Shown: in pieces, positions 46,330 through 55,427 of the stretch
How the letters are laid out: every line of letters begins with the position of its first letter
Numbering within the stretch: the first letter of the stretch is position 1
Assembly: GCF_002078015.1 (NCBI RefSeq)
Contig: NZ_LWBP01000188.1
Location: 248,001-312,000 of the forward strand
DNA length: 64,000 bases
Reading direction: 5' to 3'
From: Niastella populi
Lineage (GTDB): Bacteria > Bacteroidota > Bacteroidia > Chitinophagales > Chitinophagaceae
Notes under the pieces: generated by a model
Told to the model about the DNA's origin: nothing
Database searches by the model: none
The model's input: the letters and a program-made list of their open reading frames with translations, nothing else
Program-made: the position numbers and the translations under genes

Positions 46330-46440
46330 ATGAGAAAATTCCTTTGGCTATACAAACCCCGAATAACTACCGGATATATTAATGGCGGTAGTTTTACTCC
46401 TCACATTTCTTTTAATTCAACTTCAACCGCGCGAAAATAA
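46330..46440 (+). pseudogene. Possible susC 5'-end relic (36 aa ORF)
   Basis: An ATG-to-TAA frame of 36 codons beginning MRKFLWLYKPRIT. Its first codons resemble the start of susC3 (MRKFLMSLW) and it lies in the gap in front of susC2. The rest shows no signal peptide or carboxypeptidase-like domain. It may be a decayed copy of a susC start or chance. Confidence 0.2.
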
Positions 46441-46714
46441 AATAGTTCGGTGTCACTAAAGGTGATAAATGGAGTGAGCCTGTTCATCAAAGGAAGTAGA
46501 AGATTGATATTAAACACGTAGGTTTCGGAAAGGCCGCAATGGTACGGCTTAGCGCCGGGTTTTAATCCGGTTAATGCAGCATTCTACCTGTTTTGGTGGA
46601 CTTGCTCATATACGTAAGCCTGTTTTTTATCATTTATTCCTTTTTCCTGCCAAATCCGTTGCCATTAAATCTGCAGTCCTATGTATTAGTTGTTACACCC
46701 AAATTAACAAACAG

Positions 46715-49700
46715 ATGAGAAAAATTCTAATGCTATTATGCGGCATGCTGTTCCTGTATGGACAATTGCTTGCACAATCCAAAACAATTAGCGGGAAGCT
46801 AATTGATGACAAAGGCAACCCCGTTCCCAATGCATCAATTACCGTAAAGGGAACATCATTGGGAACTACTTCGAAAGAGGATGGTACTTATTCTCTTAGT
46901 ATTCCAGCCAATTCCAAAATACTGGTGTTTTCTGCAATAGGCATGGCCGAACAGGAAATAACGATCGGCGACAGAAACACGATCATGGTTACATTATCAA
47001 ACCAGTTGAATACTTTACAGGAAGTGGTGGTAACCTCATTAGGCATCACCCGTGACAAGCGTTCGCTGGGTTATGCTACCCAAAACCTGAAAGCCGATCA
47101 GTTCGTTGATCGCGGACAGGTGAACGTGGTAAGTGCCTTACAGGGTAAAGTGGCAGGTGTAAACATTACCAATGCCAGTGGCGGCGCCGGGTCGTCTGTA
47201 AATATCAATATTCGTGGTATATCTTCTTTTACCGGAAGTAATCAACCTTTATTCGTTATTGACGGTGTGCCTATCAGTAATGAGGTAGATAGAACCAATG
47301 GCGGTCCACTCGGTACGCTCGGCGATAACCAGCCGCCAAACCGTGCTATGGACATTGATTTGAACAATATTGAATCTATCAATATCCTGAAGGGGCCCGC
47401 TGCCTCTGTTCTGTACGGTTCACGGGCTGCTGCAGGCGCAATTATTATCACAACCAAAAAAGGAAGTGGGCAAAAAGGCCGCGCTGAAATTATTGTTTCA
47501 TCGAACGAAAGCTTTCAAAGAGCTACCGGTTTGCCTGAGGTACAGAACGAATACGGACAAGGTTCAAACGGCGTTTATTCAAACACTACCACTAACTCCT
47601 GGGGACCTAAATTCGGTTCTACCCCAACCGTTGCCAATGGTCTTATACAAGACGGGCAAACCATCGCGTATAATCCGTATCCCAATAACATCAAAAACTT
47701 CTTTGAGACCGGTATAATTTCCGACAATAATTTCACCATAAACGGTGGCGATGCCAAACAGAATTATACTTTTTCTGCCGGTTACCTGTACCAGAAAGGG
47801 ATCTTACCCAACACAAGCGTAAAAAGAGCCTCTGTAAAATTTGGCGCCAATACCGTATTGCGCGATAAAATTAAACTGGGCGGCTCGGTTACATTTATGA
47901 ATACCCTACAGGACGGTGTCCTTGGTGGTAATGGTCAAAGTGCGCTGGGCGTGGTGCATGGCATGCCGCGGAGCATCGACCTGCAGGCTTATAAGCGAGA
48001 CAAAACCTGGAAAAATCCTGATGGCAGCAATAATTATGGAGTCGCTTCCGTCGAGAACCCTTATTTCGGTGCTTACGAAAATCCATTGAAGAGCAGCCTC
48101 TATCGTATAATAGGTATTGCAAATGTCGGGTATGATATCACCTCCTGGTTAAACATTAATTATCGGCTGGGTGTTGACGCCTATACTGATCGCCGCAAAC
48201 AGTTATTCGCCGTAGGATCGGGCAGGGTACCGGCTGGTCAAACGCTCGATAATCCTATTTATCGTAGTGAAGTAAATGGTGACCTTATCATTACCGCTAA
48301 AAAGAATGATCTCTTCAAGGATGTAAATTTTACCGGCTTATTAGGTCAGAATATAAACCAACGGAGATTCCAGAGCGTGCAAATACAAGGCGACAACCTC
48401 AGCGTTCCGAATTTTTATAATATCTCAGGCGCGCTTACTTTAACGTCTGGCTCGCAGGAAACCAGCACCCTGCAACGATTGGTAGGTTATTATGCACAGG
48501 CATCGTTCGATTATAAGAACTACTTGTTCCTGGAATTAACAGGCCGCGCCGATCAGTCATCTACGCTGCCAACCGATAAGAACCTTTACTTCTACCCTTC
48601 AGTAGCTGCAGGTTTTGTATTTACCGATGCATTTGAAATACAGTCAGATGTTATTAGTTATGGTAAAATACGCGCCAGTGCGGCCCGGGTAGGCCGCGAT
48701 GCGGACCCTTACCTGCTTAAGAGCGTTTATGTAAAAAGTAGTTATGGTAACAACGTGGCTAATTTCAATTTTCCATTGAGCTATACACCCGCTGGTGCTT
48801 TTGGGCCAACTACTGTCGCCGGCTTTGGCGCCAGTACCCGTTTGGCCCCCGAAACACCACTGGAGCCTGAGTTTACCACATCTTATGAGGTTGGTTTGAA
48901 TGCTTCCCTGTTTAAAAACCTCATTACCATTGACGTGGCAGTTTTTGATCAGGTAAGTAAAAACCAGATCATCAACGTGGGACTGGCCCCTTCTACCGGC
49001 TACAGCAATGTAACCGCTAACGTAGGTAAAATGACCAATAAGGGTATCGAGGCCCTTGTTACCATTGTTCCGGTAAACACCCGCGACCTTCGTTGGGAAG
49101 TTTCGGCCAACTATACAAGGATCAGGAACAAAGTTGTTTCTATTACGCCCGACATTACCAGTTTCCCCATACCCGGTAGTGCATTTACCGGTTCTATTCC
49201 TACTATTAAGGAAGGATCGCCATATGGAGTTATCGTTGGAGGCTTAATTACAAAAACCGACGATGGACAGCGCATCATCAACCCGGCAACCGGTACATTC
49301 CAGTCTACAGTTGCCAACCAGATCCTGGCCGATCCCAATCCTGATTACCAGATGGGCTTTACCAGCAACCTTAAAGTGAAAAACTTCAGTGTTGCCTTTA
49401 CATTTGATTTTATTAAGGGCGGACAAATTTTATCCTTTACTGCAGCTGCTTACAAATCGCGCGGCGCTTTGAAGGAAACAGCTAACGGGAGAGACGAACC
49501 GCACATTTTACCAGGTGTAATAGCCGATCCCAACAATCCGGGTAAATACCTGCCAAACAATATCCAAATCCCCGCGCAAACCTACTGGCAGGCATTGGGT
49601 GGCTTGCAAAGTGAGTTCAACGTATATGATGCTACCACGTTCAGAATGCGTGATATCTCTATTGGATACGATCTGCCCCGCAGCCTGATGGATAAAATGA

Positions 49701-49873
49701 AGATCAGCAGCGCACGGATAAGCGTATTTGCCAATAACGTATTCTTCATTGCACCCAATGCGTTCTTTGATCCACAGGTTAATACCCAGGGAGCAGGCAA
49801 TATTCGCGGGCTCGATTTACAAAGTGTGCCTAACGCAAGAACAATTGGCGCTGGTTTGAAAGTATCCTTATAA
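46715..49873 (+). CDS. SusC/RagA-family TonB-linked outer-membrane transporter 2
   Basis: A 1052-aa TonB-dependent importer from ATG 46715; the frame opens at 46574, but that start would add a 47-residue leader ahead of the signal peptide MRKILMLLCGMLFLYGQLLAQ. It has the carboxypeptidase-like domain (TISGKLIDDKGNPVPNASI), TonB box EVVVTSLG (103-110), plug (GKVAGVNITNASGGAGSSV, NIESINILKGPAASVLYGSRAAAGAIIITTKKG) and barrel. No STN domain. The plug sequence belongs to the subgroup that pairs with SusD-like group 2 proteins, as here. Substrate is unknown. Confidence 0.95.
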   Translation: MRKILMLLCGMLFLYGQLLAQSKTISGKLIDDKGNPVPNASITVKGTSLGTTSKEDGTYSLSIPANSKILVFSAIGMAEQEITIGDRNTIMVTLSNQLNTLQEVVVTSLGITRDKRSLGYATQNLKADQFVDRGQVNVVSALQGKVAGVNITNASGGAGSSVNINIRGISSFTGSNQPLFVIDGVPISNEVDRTNGGPLGTLGDNQPPNRAMDIDLNNIESINILKGPAASVLYGSRAAAGAIIITTKKGSGQKGRAEIIVSSNESFQRATGLPEVQNEYGQGSNGVYSNTTTNSWGPKFGSTPTVANGLIQDGQTIAYNPYPNNIKNFFETGIISDNNFTINGGDAKQNYTFSAGYLYQKGILPNTSVKRASVKFGANTVLRDKIKLGGSVTFMNTLQDGVLGGNGQSALGVVHGMPRSIDLQAYKRDKTWKNPDGSNNYGVASVENPYFGAYENPLKSSLYRIIGIANVGYDITSWLNINYRLGVDAYTDRRKQLFAVGSGRVPAGQTLDNPIYRSEVNGDLIITAKKNDLFKDVNFTGLLGQNINQRRFQSVQIQGDNLSVPNFYNISGALTLTSGSQETSTLQRLVGYYAQASFDYKNYLFLELTGRADQSSTLPTDKNLYFYPSVAAGFVFTDAFEIQSDVISYGKIRASAARVGRDADPYLLKSVYVKSSYGNNVANFNFPLSYTPAGAFGPTTVAGFGASTRLAPETPLEPEFTTSYEVGLNASLFKNLITIDVAVFDQVSKNQIINVGLAPSTGYSNVTANVGKMTNKGIEALVTIVPVNTRDLRWEVSANYTRIRNKVVSITPDITSFPIPGSAFTGSIPTIKEGSPYGVIVGGLITKTDDGQRIINPATGTFQSTVANQILADPNPDYQMGFTSNLKVKNFSVAFTFDFIKGGQILSFTAAAYKSRGALKETANGRDEPHILPGVIADPNNPGKYLPNNIQIPAQTYWQALGGLQSEFNVYDATTFRMRDISIGYDLPRSLMDKMKISSARISVFANNVFFIAPNAFFDPQVNTQGAGNIRGLDLQSVPNARTIGAGLKVSL

Positions 49874-49890
49874 CTTGTAAAATTTCACGT

Positions 49891-51336
49891 ATGAGAAAAC
49901 TAATTCTGTTTTTATTGATACTGGCTTCGTTCTCATCCTGTAAAAAATACCTCGATGTAAACGAATCTCCCAATAACCCGGTTGCTGTAACACCGGGCGT
50001 ACTGCTTACAAATACAACAGTTGGTATTGCATTCGCCAATGCCAATGACCTCAACCGGGCTACTTCGTTAATTATGCAGCACATTGCCGGCACTGCCAGC
50101 CAGGCTGCTGATTATGACAAATATAAATTGGAAGGTTATTTTGATAATCAGTGGAACCTGGAGCTGTATAACGGCGTTATAAATAACCTGGTAAAGATCA
50201 TCGATGAGCATGGTGCGGAAAATTCCATCTATAAAGGTATAGCCAAACTGCAAAAGGCTTATGCCATATCTATGTTAACCGACCTGTGGGGCGAAGTGCC
50301 TTATTCGCAGGCTGGTTATGGTTTGAAATTCCTGACTCCCCGTTTTGAAAGCCAACAGGATATTTACCTGGGTAACACAGCCGAAGGTATTCAAAGCCTG
50401 TTCGACCTGGTAAGAGAAGGGATAGCAGACCTCGACAAAACGCCCAACGTTTTAAAGCCGGGTAAAGATGATATCGTATATGGCGGCGAGGTTGACAAAT
50501 GGAAACGCATGGGTAATACGTTGTTATTGAAATTTGCTTTGCAGATCAGTAACCGTAATCCGGCTTTGGCCAAAACAATTATCGATGATGTCATTACCGC
50601 GAATAACTTTATCAATTCCAACAGCCTCGATTTTGAGGTTCCTTTTGGCGGAAGCGTTGGTAACCAGAACCCATTGTACAGCTTCAACAATGTAAACCGT
50701 ACTACCGACCAGATGCTGAGCACACGCATGCTGGCCCTTTCAAGAAGCCTGAACGATACGGTGCGCCTGGCTAAATATTTCACCAAAGTGAATGGCGCAT
50801 TCGTAGCCTATCAAAATGGTAATACCGTGTCAGCGCCTACTGCTGCAAACAGAAGTAAATACAACACGTTCGTTACGGGTTCCAGTGGAGAAGCGCCTGT
50901 TAGAATGCTCACTTTTGCACAGGTGAATTTCATACTGGCCGAAAGTGCCCTCATGCTGGGTACGGCCGGTGATGCAAATACATATTATCAGGCGGGTATA
51001 AAAGCCAACATGACAAAGGTTGGCATGACCACTACCGAGATAGATACCTATTTCGCTGATAATCCTACAGTGGTAACGCTTACAGGTTCGCAGGAGAATA
51101 TGCTTAACCAGATCATTACACAAAAATACATTTCATGGATAGGTAATGGTATTGAAGCGTTTAACGACTACCGCAGGACCGGCTATCCGGTACTGACGCT
51201 GCCGCTGAATGCAGCCGGGCACAATCCTACTGTTGTTCCTACGCGGTTAACTTATCCAAGTGGTGAATTACAAAGGAACCCCAATACTCCCAACCCAATT
51301 ACCCGCACAGATGTAAAAGTATGGTGGGCCAAATAA
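49891..51336 (+). CDS. SusD-like lipoprotein 2 (SusD-like group 2)
   Basis: A 481-aa lipoprotein with lipobox FSSC and then KKYLDVNESPNNPVAVTPGVLLTNTTVGIAF, the form typical of the SusD-like group 2 family. Later helices include YKGIAKLQKAYAISMLTDLWGEVPYSQA, MGNTLLLKFALQISNRNP and TQKYISWIGNGIEAFNDYRRTGYP. It starts 17 bases after susC2 and should form its lid. Confidence 0.92.
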   Translation: MRKLILFLLILASFSSCKKYLDVNESPNNPVAVTPGVLLTNTTVGIAFANANDLNRATSLIMQHIAGTASQAADYDKYKLEGYFDNQWNLELYNGVINNLVKIIDEHGAENSIYKGIAKLQKAYAISMLTDLWGEVPYSQAGYGLKFLTPRFESQQDIYLGNTAEGIQSLFDLVREGIADLDKTPNVLKPGKDDIVYGGEVDKWKRMGNTLLLKFALQISNRNPALAKTIIDDVITANNFINSNSLDFEVPFGGSVGNQNPLYSFNNVNRTTDQMLSTRMLALSRSLNDTVRLAKYFTKVNGAFVAYQNGNTVSAPTAANRSKYNTFVTGSSGEAPVRMLTFAQVNFILAESALMLGTAGDANTYYQAGIKANMTKVGMTTTEIDTYFADNPTVVTLTGSQENMLNQIITQKYISWIGNGIEAFNDYRRTGYPVLTLPLNAAGHNPTVVPTRLTYPSGELQRNPNTPNPITRTDVKVWWAK

Positions 51337-51370
51337 CAACAGTGTTGTACTATAAATAAATAATTATAAC

Positions 51371-51868
51371 ATGAAATTTAATAAAATACTTTCAGTTGTT
51401 GCTGCTGCCCTGGTAATGTGCAGTTGCGAGAAATCCGAAATCGATCCGGCTTTGGATCTGCGCCCTGAGGTACCGGTTATGATTACCAATGCGACGGAGT
51501 TTCGCCCCGATCCTACAGTGACCACCTCATTGAGTGGCGACAACAAGATCACGATCACGTTGGCCATCCCTGAAGGCAGCGGCAGGAAAATAGCAGAAAT
51601 AACCAGAATAGCAGCCAGCACCTCATATACAAAGATCCAATCGGGTGGCTCAACAGGTTTTTATTCGGCAACGCCTATTCCGGTTAATGGAACCAGTTTT
51701 ACTTATAATACCAGCATTTCCGAATATTTTTCAAAATTTCCGGTAAGTGCGTCTAATCCCGCAGCAAAGGCAAATACCGAATTGGCTTTAAGGCTTTACT
51801 TTCTGGTAAAGCTCGACGATGGTACTGAACTGGTATCGATGCCTGTTCGCGTACTGGTGTTGGCATAA
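51371..51868 (+). CDS. SusE-position lipoprotein, unknown function
   Basis: A 165-aa lipoprotein with lipobox MCSC and a beta-rich mature part (KITITLAIPEGSGRKIAEITRI, ELALRLYFLVKLDDGTELVSMPVRVLVLA). It follows SusD2 by 34 bases and precedes a terminator, so it is the third gene of the susC2 operon, in the place where SusE/SusF-like or DUF1735-like surface lipoproteins often lie. I do not recognise its family; a carbohydrate- or ligand-binding role is inference. Confidence 0.7.
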   Translation: MKFNKILSVVAAALVMCSCEKSEIDPALDLRPEVPVMITNATEFRPDPTVTTSLSGDNKITITLAIPEGSGRKIAEITRIAASTSYTKIQSGGSTGFYSATPIPVNGTSFTYNTSISEYFSKFPVSASNPAAKANTELALRLYFLVKLDDGTELVSMPVRVLVLA

Positions 51869-51894
51869 TCATATCTTGTATTCATTACGCATAG

Positions 51895-51921
51895 AGCCCC
51901 GACGAAGTCGGGGCTTTTTTA
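51895..51921 (+). terminator. Terminator of susCD pair 2 operon
   Basis: AGCCCCGAC (51895-51903) pairs with GTCGGGGCT (51907-51915) over 9 bp around a GAA loop, followed by a six-T run. Confidence 0.85.
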
Positions 51922-51994
51922 TTGCTTTAAGTTTTTTGTTCGCTGAACAATGTATACTTTATAATAACTGCATTTAATATCTTTCTCAACCTCC

Positions 51995-52002
51995 TATCTT
52001 TG
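51995..52002 (+). promoter_or_regulatory. Candidate -7 box for susCD pair 3
   Basis: TATCTTTG is a full match to TAnnTTTG. It lies 300 bases upstream of susC3, so the leader would be nearly 300 nt and would contain the direct repeat at 52146-52185. Confidence 0.4.
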
Positions 52003-52145
52003 TGCCCCCTACCGTTAACCAGACCGGATGTACAAATGTGTACTTTATGCGCATTGCTTTTGATCAATAATTTAAAGCAAAGATCAACTGCAATACCTGT
52101 TACATCCTTAAACCGTTTCTAAAGAACGTACCCGCTATCTTAAAA

Positions 52146-52185
52146 AAATCATGACAAGATGCTTTGACTGAAATCATGAAAAGAT
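52146..52185. repeat. 15-base direct repeat upstream of susC3
   Basis: AAATCATGACAAGAT (52146-52160) and AAATCATGAAAAGAT (52171-52185) differ at one position and start 25 bases apart. They may be regulator-binding sites or RNA elements about 120-155 bases upstream of susC3. The rest of the 51921-52301 gap holds no gene. Confidence 0.6.
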
Positions 52186-52301
52186 CATGTAATGGTTATA
52201 TGAGTTGCTGTTGCAGTACGCTCAGGGTTTAAATGTTCTACTTTGTTATCTGTTGATTACGCTTTTTATACACTGTTAATAACCTGTAAATACTAACTCC
52301 G

Positions 52302-55300
52302 ATGAGAAAGTTCCTAATGTCCCTATGGTGCAGCCTATTGCTTCTTTCAGGAGATGTGCTTGCCCAAACCAGAACCCTTACCGGGAAGATCACCGACTCC
52401 AATGGCAACCCGGTGCCCAATGCTTCTGTTTTTGTTAAAGGTACCAGGGTAGGTACAGTAACCAATACCGATGGCGGGTATTCATTAAATGTACCTGTTG
52501 ATGCCAGAACGCTGGTTGTTTCATCAGTAAATATGCACTCCGAAGAGATCAGGATAGGAGTTGCCACTGATTACAGCCTTATCATGAAATCGCTCGATAC
52601 GAATATGGAAGAGGTGGTAGTGGTAGGTTATAGTACCATTGCAAAAAGGTCATTAACTGGTTCGGTAAGTAAAGTGAGCGGTTCCGCAGTGTCAAATAAA
52701 CCGGTATTAAGTTTCGATCAGGCGCTTACAGGTAAGGCCGCCGGTGTACAGGTAAACACTTCATCGGGCCTTATAGGCGATAATGTGATCATTCGCATCA
52801 GAGGCGGCGCATCGGTTTCTTCGGGTAGCAATCCGTTGATCGTAATGGATGGTGTTCCTTTAACGCAAGGCGACATAGGACCTAATTACAATCCATCAAA
52901 CGCACTGGCTGAATTAAATCCCAACGATATTGAAAGTATCGAGATCCTAAAAGATGCATCTGCCGCATCCATTTATGGTTCTCGCGGTTCGGCCGGAGTG
53001 ATTCTTATAACTACCAAAAAAGGAAAAGCCGGGCAGAGCAATCTCAATTATGATAGCTATGTAGGTTTTAACGAGCCTACCCGTAAAATGAAAGTATTGA
53101 ACGCTACCGATTATATTGCGACCGTTAATAAATTAAGAACCAATGCCAGTTTGCCACTTGCGGCAAACTATGGTGATTTAAATGGCGATGGCAAGGCAGA
53201 TACGGTAAATACCGACTGGCAGGAAGAGCTTTTTCGCAAAGGACTGGTGCAGAACCATAACCTGGCGGTAAGCGGCGGTTCGCAGAAAGCCACTTATTTC
53301 GCTTCACTGAATTATAACGACGTACAAAGTTATATCGAGGCTACAGCACAACAACGGGCATCGGCCCGGCTAAATCTGGCATCGAAGATCACCGATTGGT
53401 TACAGGTAGGTGTAAATACACAGTATTCACGCATGAAGACAAACAACCTCGGATCGGGAACGGGTAACTTTTTTGCAGCCATACCTTATGGACCGTTGAT
53501 GGCCATGCCTAATATTCCGGTGTACGGGCCCGATGGGCAATATTACCCGGGTGTAGGTGGTAACAGCGCCACTTTAAGTTACAGCATTCCCAACCCTGAA
53601 GCTGTTACGCACTGGAACTATGAAGATCGCGACGCCCATCGCTTTATTGGTAGTGCGTTTGGTGAAATACAACTGATAAAAGGGCTTAAATTCAAAAGCC
53701 AGGTGAACGTAGATCATTCCAACTCCATAACGGATGCTTACTGGAATAAAGAAATTGGTGATGGATTGGGATCGGGCTTGCGGCAAACGATTTATACCGA
53801 AGCAAATACCTGGAGTTGGTTCAATACGTTGAATTACCTCCGCCAAATAGGAGCCAACCATGAGCTGAATGTATTGGCCGGTTCAGAATACACCCGACGT
53901 ACCAGTTCATATATTTACAACTATGGAAGTGGGATCAAAGACCCCGATTTCTTATTGATTGACAAGGCCAATTATGTTGAAGTGGGAACTCAAAACGGTA
54001 TTGGCGGTATTGACGACGGACTTGCTTCATATTTCGGCTCTGTCAATTATGCATTCAGAAAAAAATACCTTGCTACATTCAATTTCAGGGCCGATGGCGA
54101 TAGCCGGTTTGGTGAAAACAAACGCTGGGGTTATTTCCCCTCCGGCTCTGTTGCCTGGCGGTTAACTGAAGAAGATTTTATGCGCCCCCTCGCTTATGTA
54201 AAAGACATGAAACTGAGGGCCAGCTATGGCGTTTCAGGTAATTCAGAAATTGGCTATTTCCCCTCCATCAGCACTTTTGAGGCCGGCAATTATGCCGATA
54301 TTTCGATACTTACTTTAAGTAATCCCGGTAACTCAGCCCTGCGTTGGGAACGGCATAAACAATTTGACATAGGAATAGATGCCGTGTTATGGAAGAATAC
54401 CAGCTTTACGCTTGAGTATTATAACCGTAAGACGATAGATCTAATACTGAATAACCCTGTATTGGCCACGCTGGGTTTCCCCAACAATACTATTAAAGAC
54501 AATGTGGGTGTATTGCGAAGCCGCGGTATTGAATTTACGGTTGGAACGCCGGTTGTACACAGGAAGAATTTTTTGTGGGATGTTAGCTTCAATTTTGCCT
54601 GGAACCAAACAAAAGTGATCTCCACCAACCTGTTTGGCGACGATCTGTATGATAATAACGACGGAACGGCTACTTTCTCCATTGCCAGGCCCGGGGAAGC
54701 GTTGGGCGTTTTTTATCTTATGCGCTGGGCGGGTGTGAACCCAGCCAACGGGTTGCCAACTTACATTGATATCAACGGCAATCAAAAGCAGTACGACAGA
54801 ATATCAAATGCCAATGTGTGGACGATGGTAAAGGACGGTTCGGCTACCACTGCGATAGGCGCTACCGACCGCGTTGTACTGAAAGGCAAAACGCCCTATC
54901 CCAAATTTTATGGCGGCTTTATGCAAACCTTCAACTACCTCAGTTTCGACGCCAGCATCGATCTGCAGTATGCATTTGGGTTTTATATTTATAACCAAAC
55001 CAAATCGTACCTGATGAATTATTCCAACGTCAGGAACAAATCGGACGACGTTTTGGATGCCTGGTCCAAAGCGGGTGATAATACCGATGTACCCCGTTTG
55101 CTCTGGGGCGATAATTTCTGGGCCACACAGGCATCGACCCGTTGGCTTGAGAAAGGTGATTTCGTTCGCATTCGTAATGTGCAAGTTGGTTATACCATGC
55201 CTAAAACAATTACCAGCAGGCTCAAAGTGAGCAGGATCCGTTTTTATGTGCAGGCCGGTAACGTGTATACATTTACCGGTTACTCAGGAATAGATCCGGA

Positions 55301-55400
55301 AGCGAACAGCGTTGGTAATACGAATATTGGTTTGGGCATCGATAAAATGCGACCCTATTTGCCTCGTACCTATACAATGGGCGTTAACCTTGGTTTATAA
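52302..55400 (+). CDS. SusC/RagA-family TonB-linked outer-membrane transporter 3
   Basis: A 1032-aa TonB-dependent importer. It has signal peptide MRKFLMSLWCSLLLLSGDVLAQ, carboxypeptidase-like domain (LTGKITDSNGNPVPNASVFVKG), TonB box EVVVVGYS (104-111), plug (DQALTGKAAGVQVNTSSG, IRIRGGASVSSGSNPLIVMDG, DIESIEILKDASAASIYGSRGSAGVILITTKKGK) and a large barrel ending RTYTMGVNLGL. No STN domain. SusD3 begins 27 bases later. It resembles susC1 more than susC2. Substrate is unknown. Confidence 0.95.
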   Translation: MRKFLMSLWCSLLLLSGDVLAQTRTLTGKITDSNGNPVPNASVFVKGTRVGTVTNTDGGYSLNVPVDARTLVVSSVNMHSEEIRIGVATDYSLIMKSLDTNMEEVVVVGYSTIAKRSLTGSVSKVSGSAVSNKPVLSFDQALTGKAAGVQVNTSSGLIGDNVIIRIRGGASVSSGSNPLIVMDGVPLTQGDIGPNYNPSNALAELNPNDIESIEILKDASAASIYGSRGSAGVILITTKKGKAGQSNLNYDSYVGFNEPTRKMKVLNATDYIATVNKLRTNASLPLAANYGDLNGDGKADTVNTDWQEELFRKGLVQNHNLAVSGGSQKATYFASLNYNDVQSYIEATAQQRASARLNLASKITDWLQVGVNTQYSRMKTNNLGSGTGNFFAAIPYGPLMAMPNIPVYGPDGQYYPGVGGNSATLSYSIPNPEAVTHWNYEDRDAHRFIGSAFGEIQLIKGLKFKSQVNVDHSNSITDAYWNKEIGDGLGSGLRQTIYTEANTWSWFNTLNYLRQIGANHELNVLAGSEYTRRTSSYIYNYGSGIKDPDFLLIDKANYVEVGTQNGIGGIDDGLASYFGSVNYAFRKKYLATFNFRADGDSRFGENKRWGYFPSGSVAWRLTEEDFMRPLAYVKDMKLRASYGVSGNSEIGYFPSISTFEAGNYADISILTLSNPGNSALRWERHKQFDIGIDAVLWKNTSFTLEYYNRKTIDLILNNPVLATLGFPNNTIKDNVGVLRSRGIEFTVGTPVVHRKNFLWDVSFNFAWNQTKVISTNLFGDDLYDNNDGTATFSIARPGEALGVFYLMRWAGVNPANGLPTYIDINGNQKQYDRISNANVWTMVKDGSATTAIGATDRVVLKGKTPYPKFYGGFMQTFNYLSFDASIDLQYAFGFYIYNQTKSYLMNYSNVRNKSDDVLDAWSKAGDNTDVPRLLWGDNFWATQASTRWLEKGDFVRIRNVQVGYTMPKTITSRLKVSRIRFYVQAGNVYTFTGYSGIDPEANSVGNTNIGLGIDKMRPYLPRTYTMGVNLGL

Positions 55401-55427
55401 GTATGTTGAATTGCTTTCACAACAAAA

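Noticed and set aside
46574-46714. Longer N-terminus for susC2
   Set aside because: The 47-residue extension has no export signal; the signal peptide begins at the ATG at 46715.
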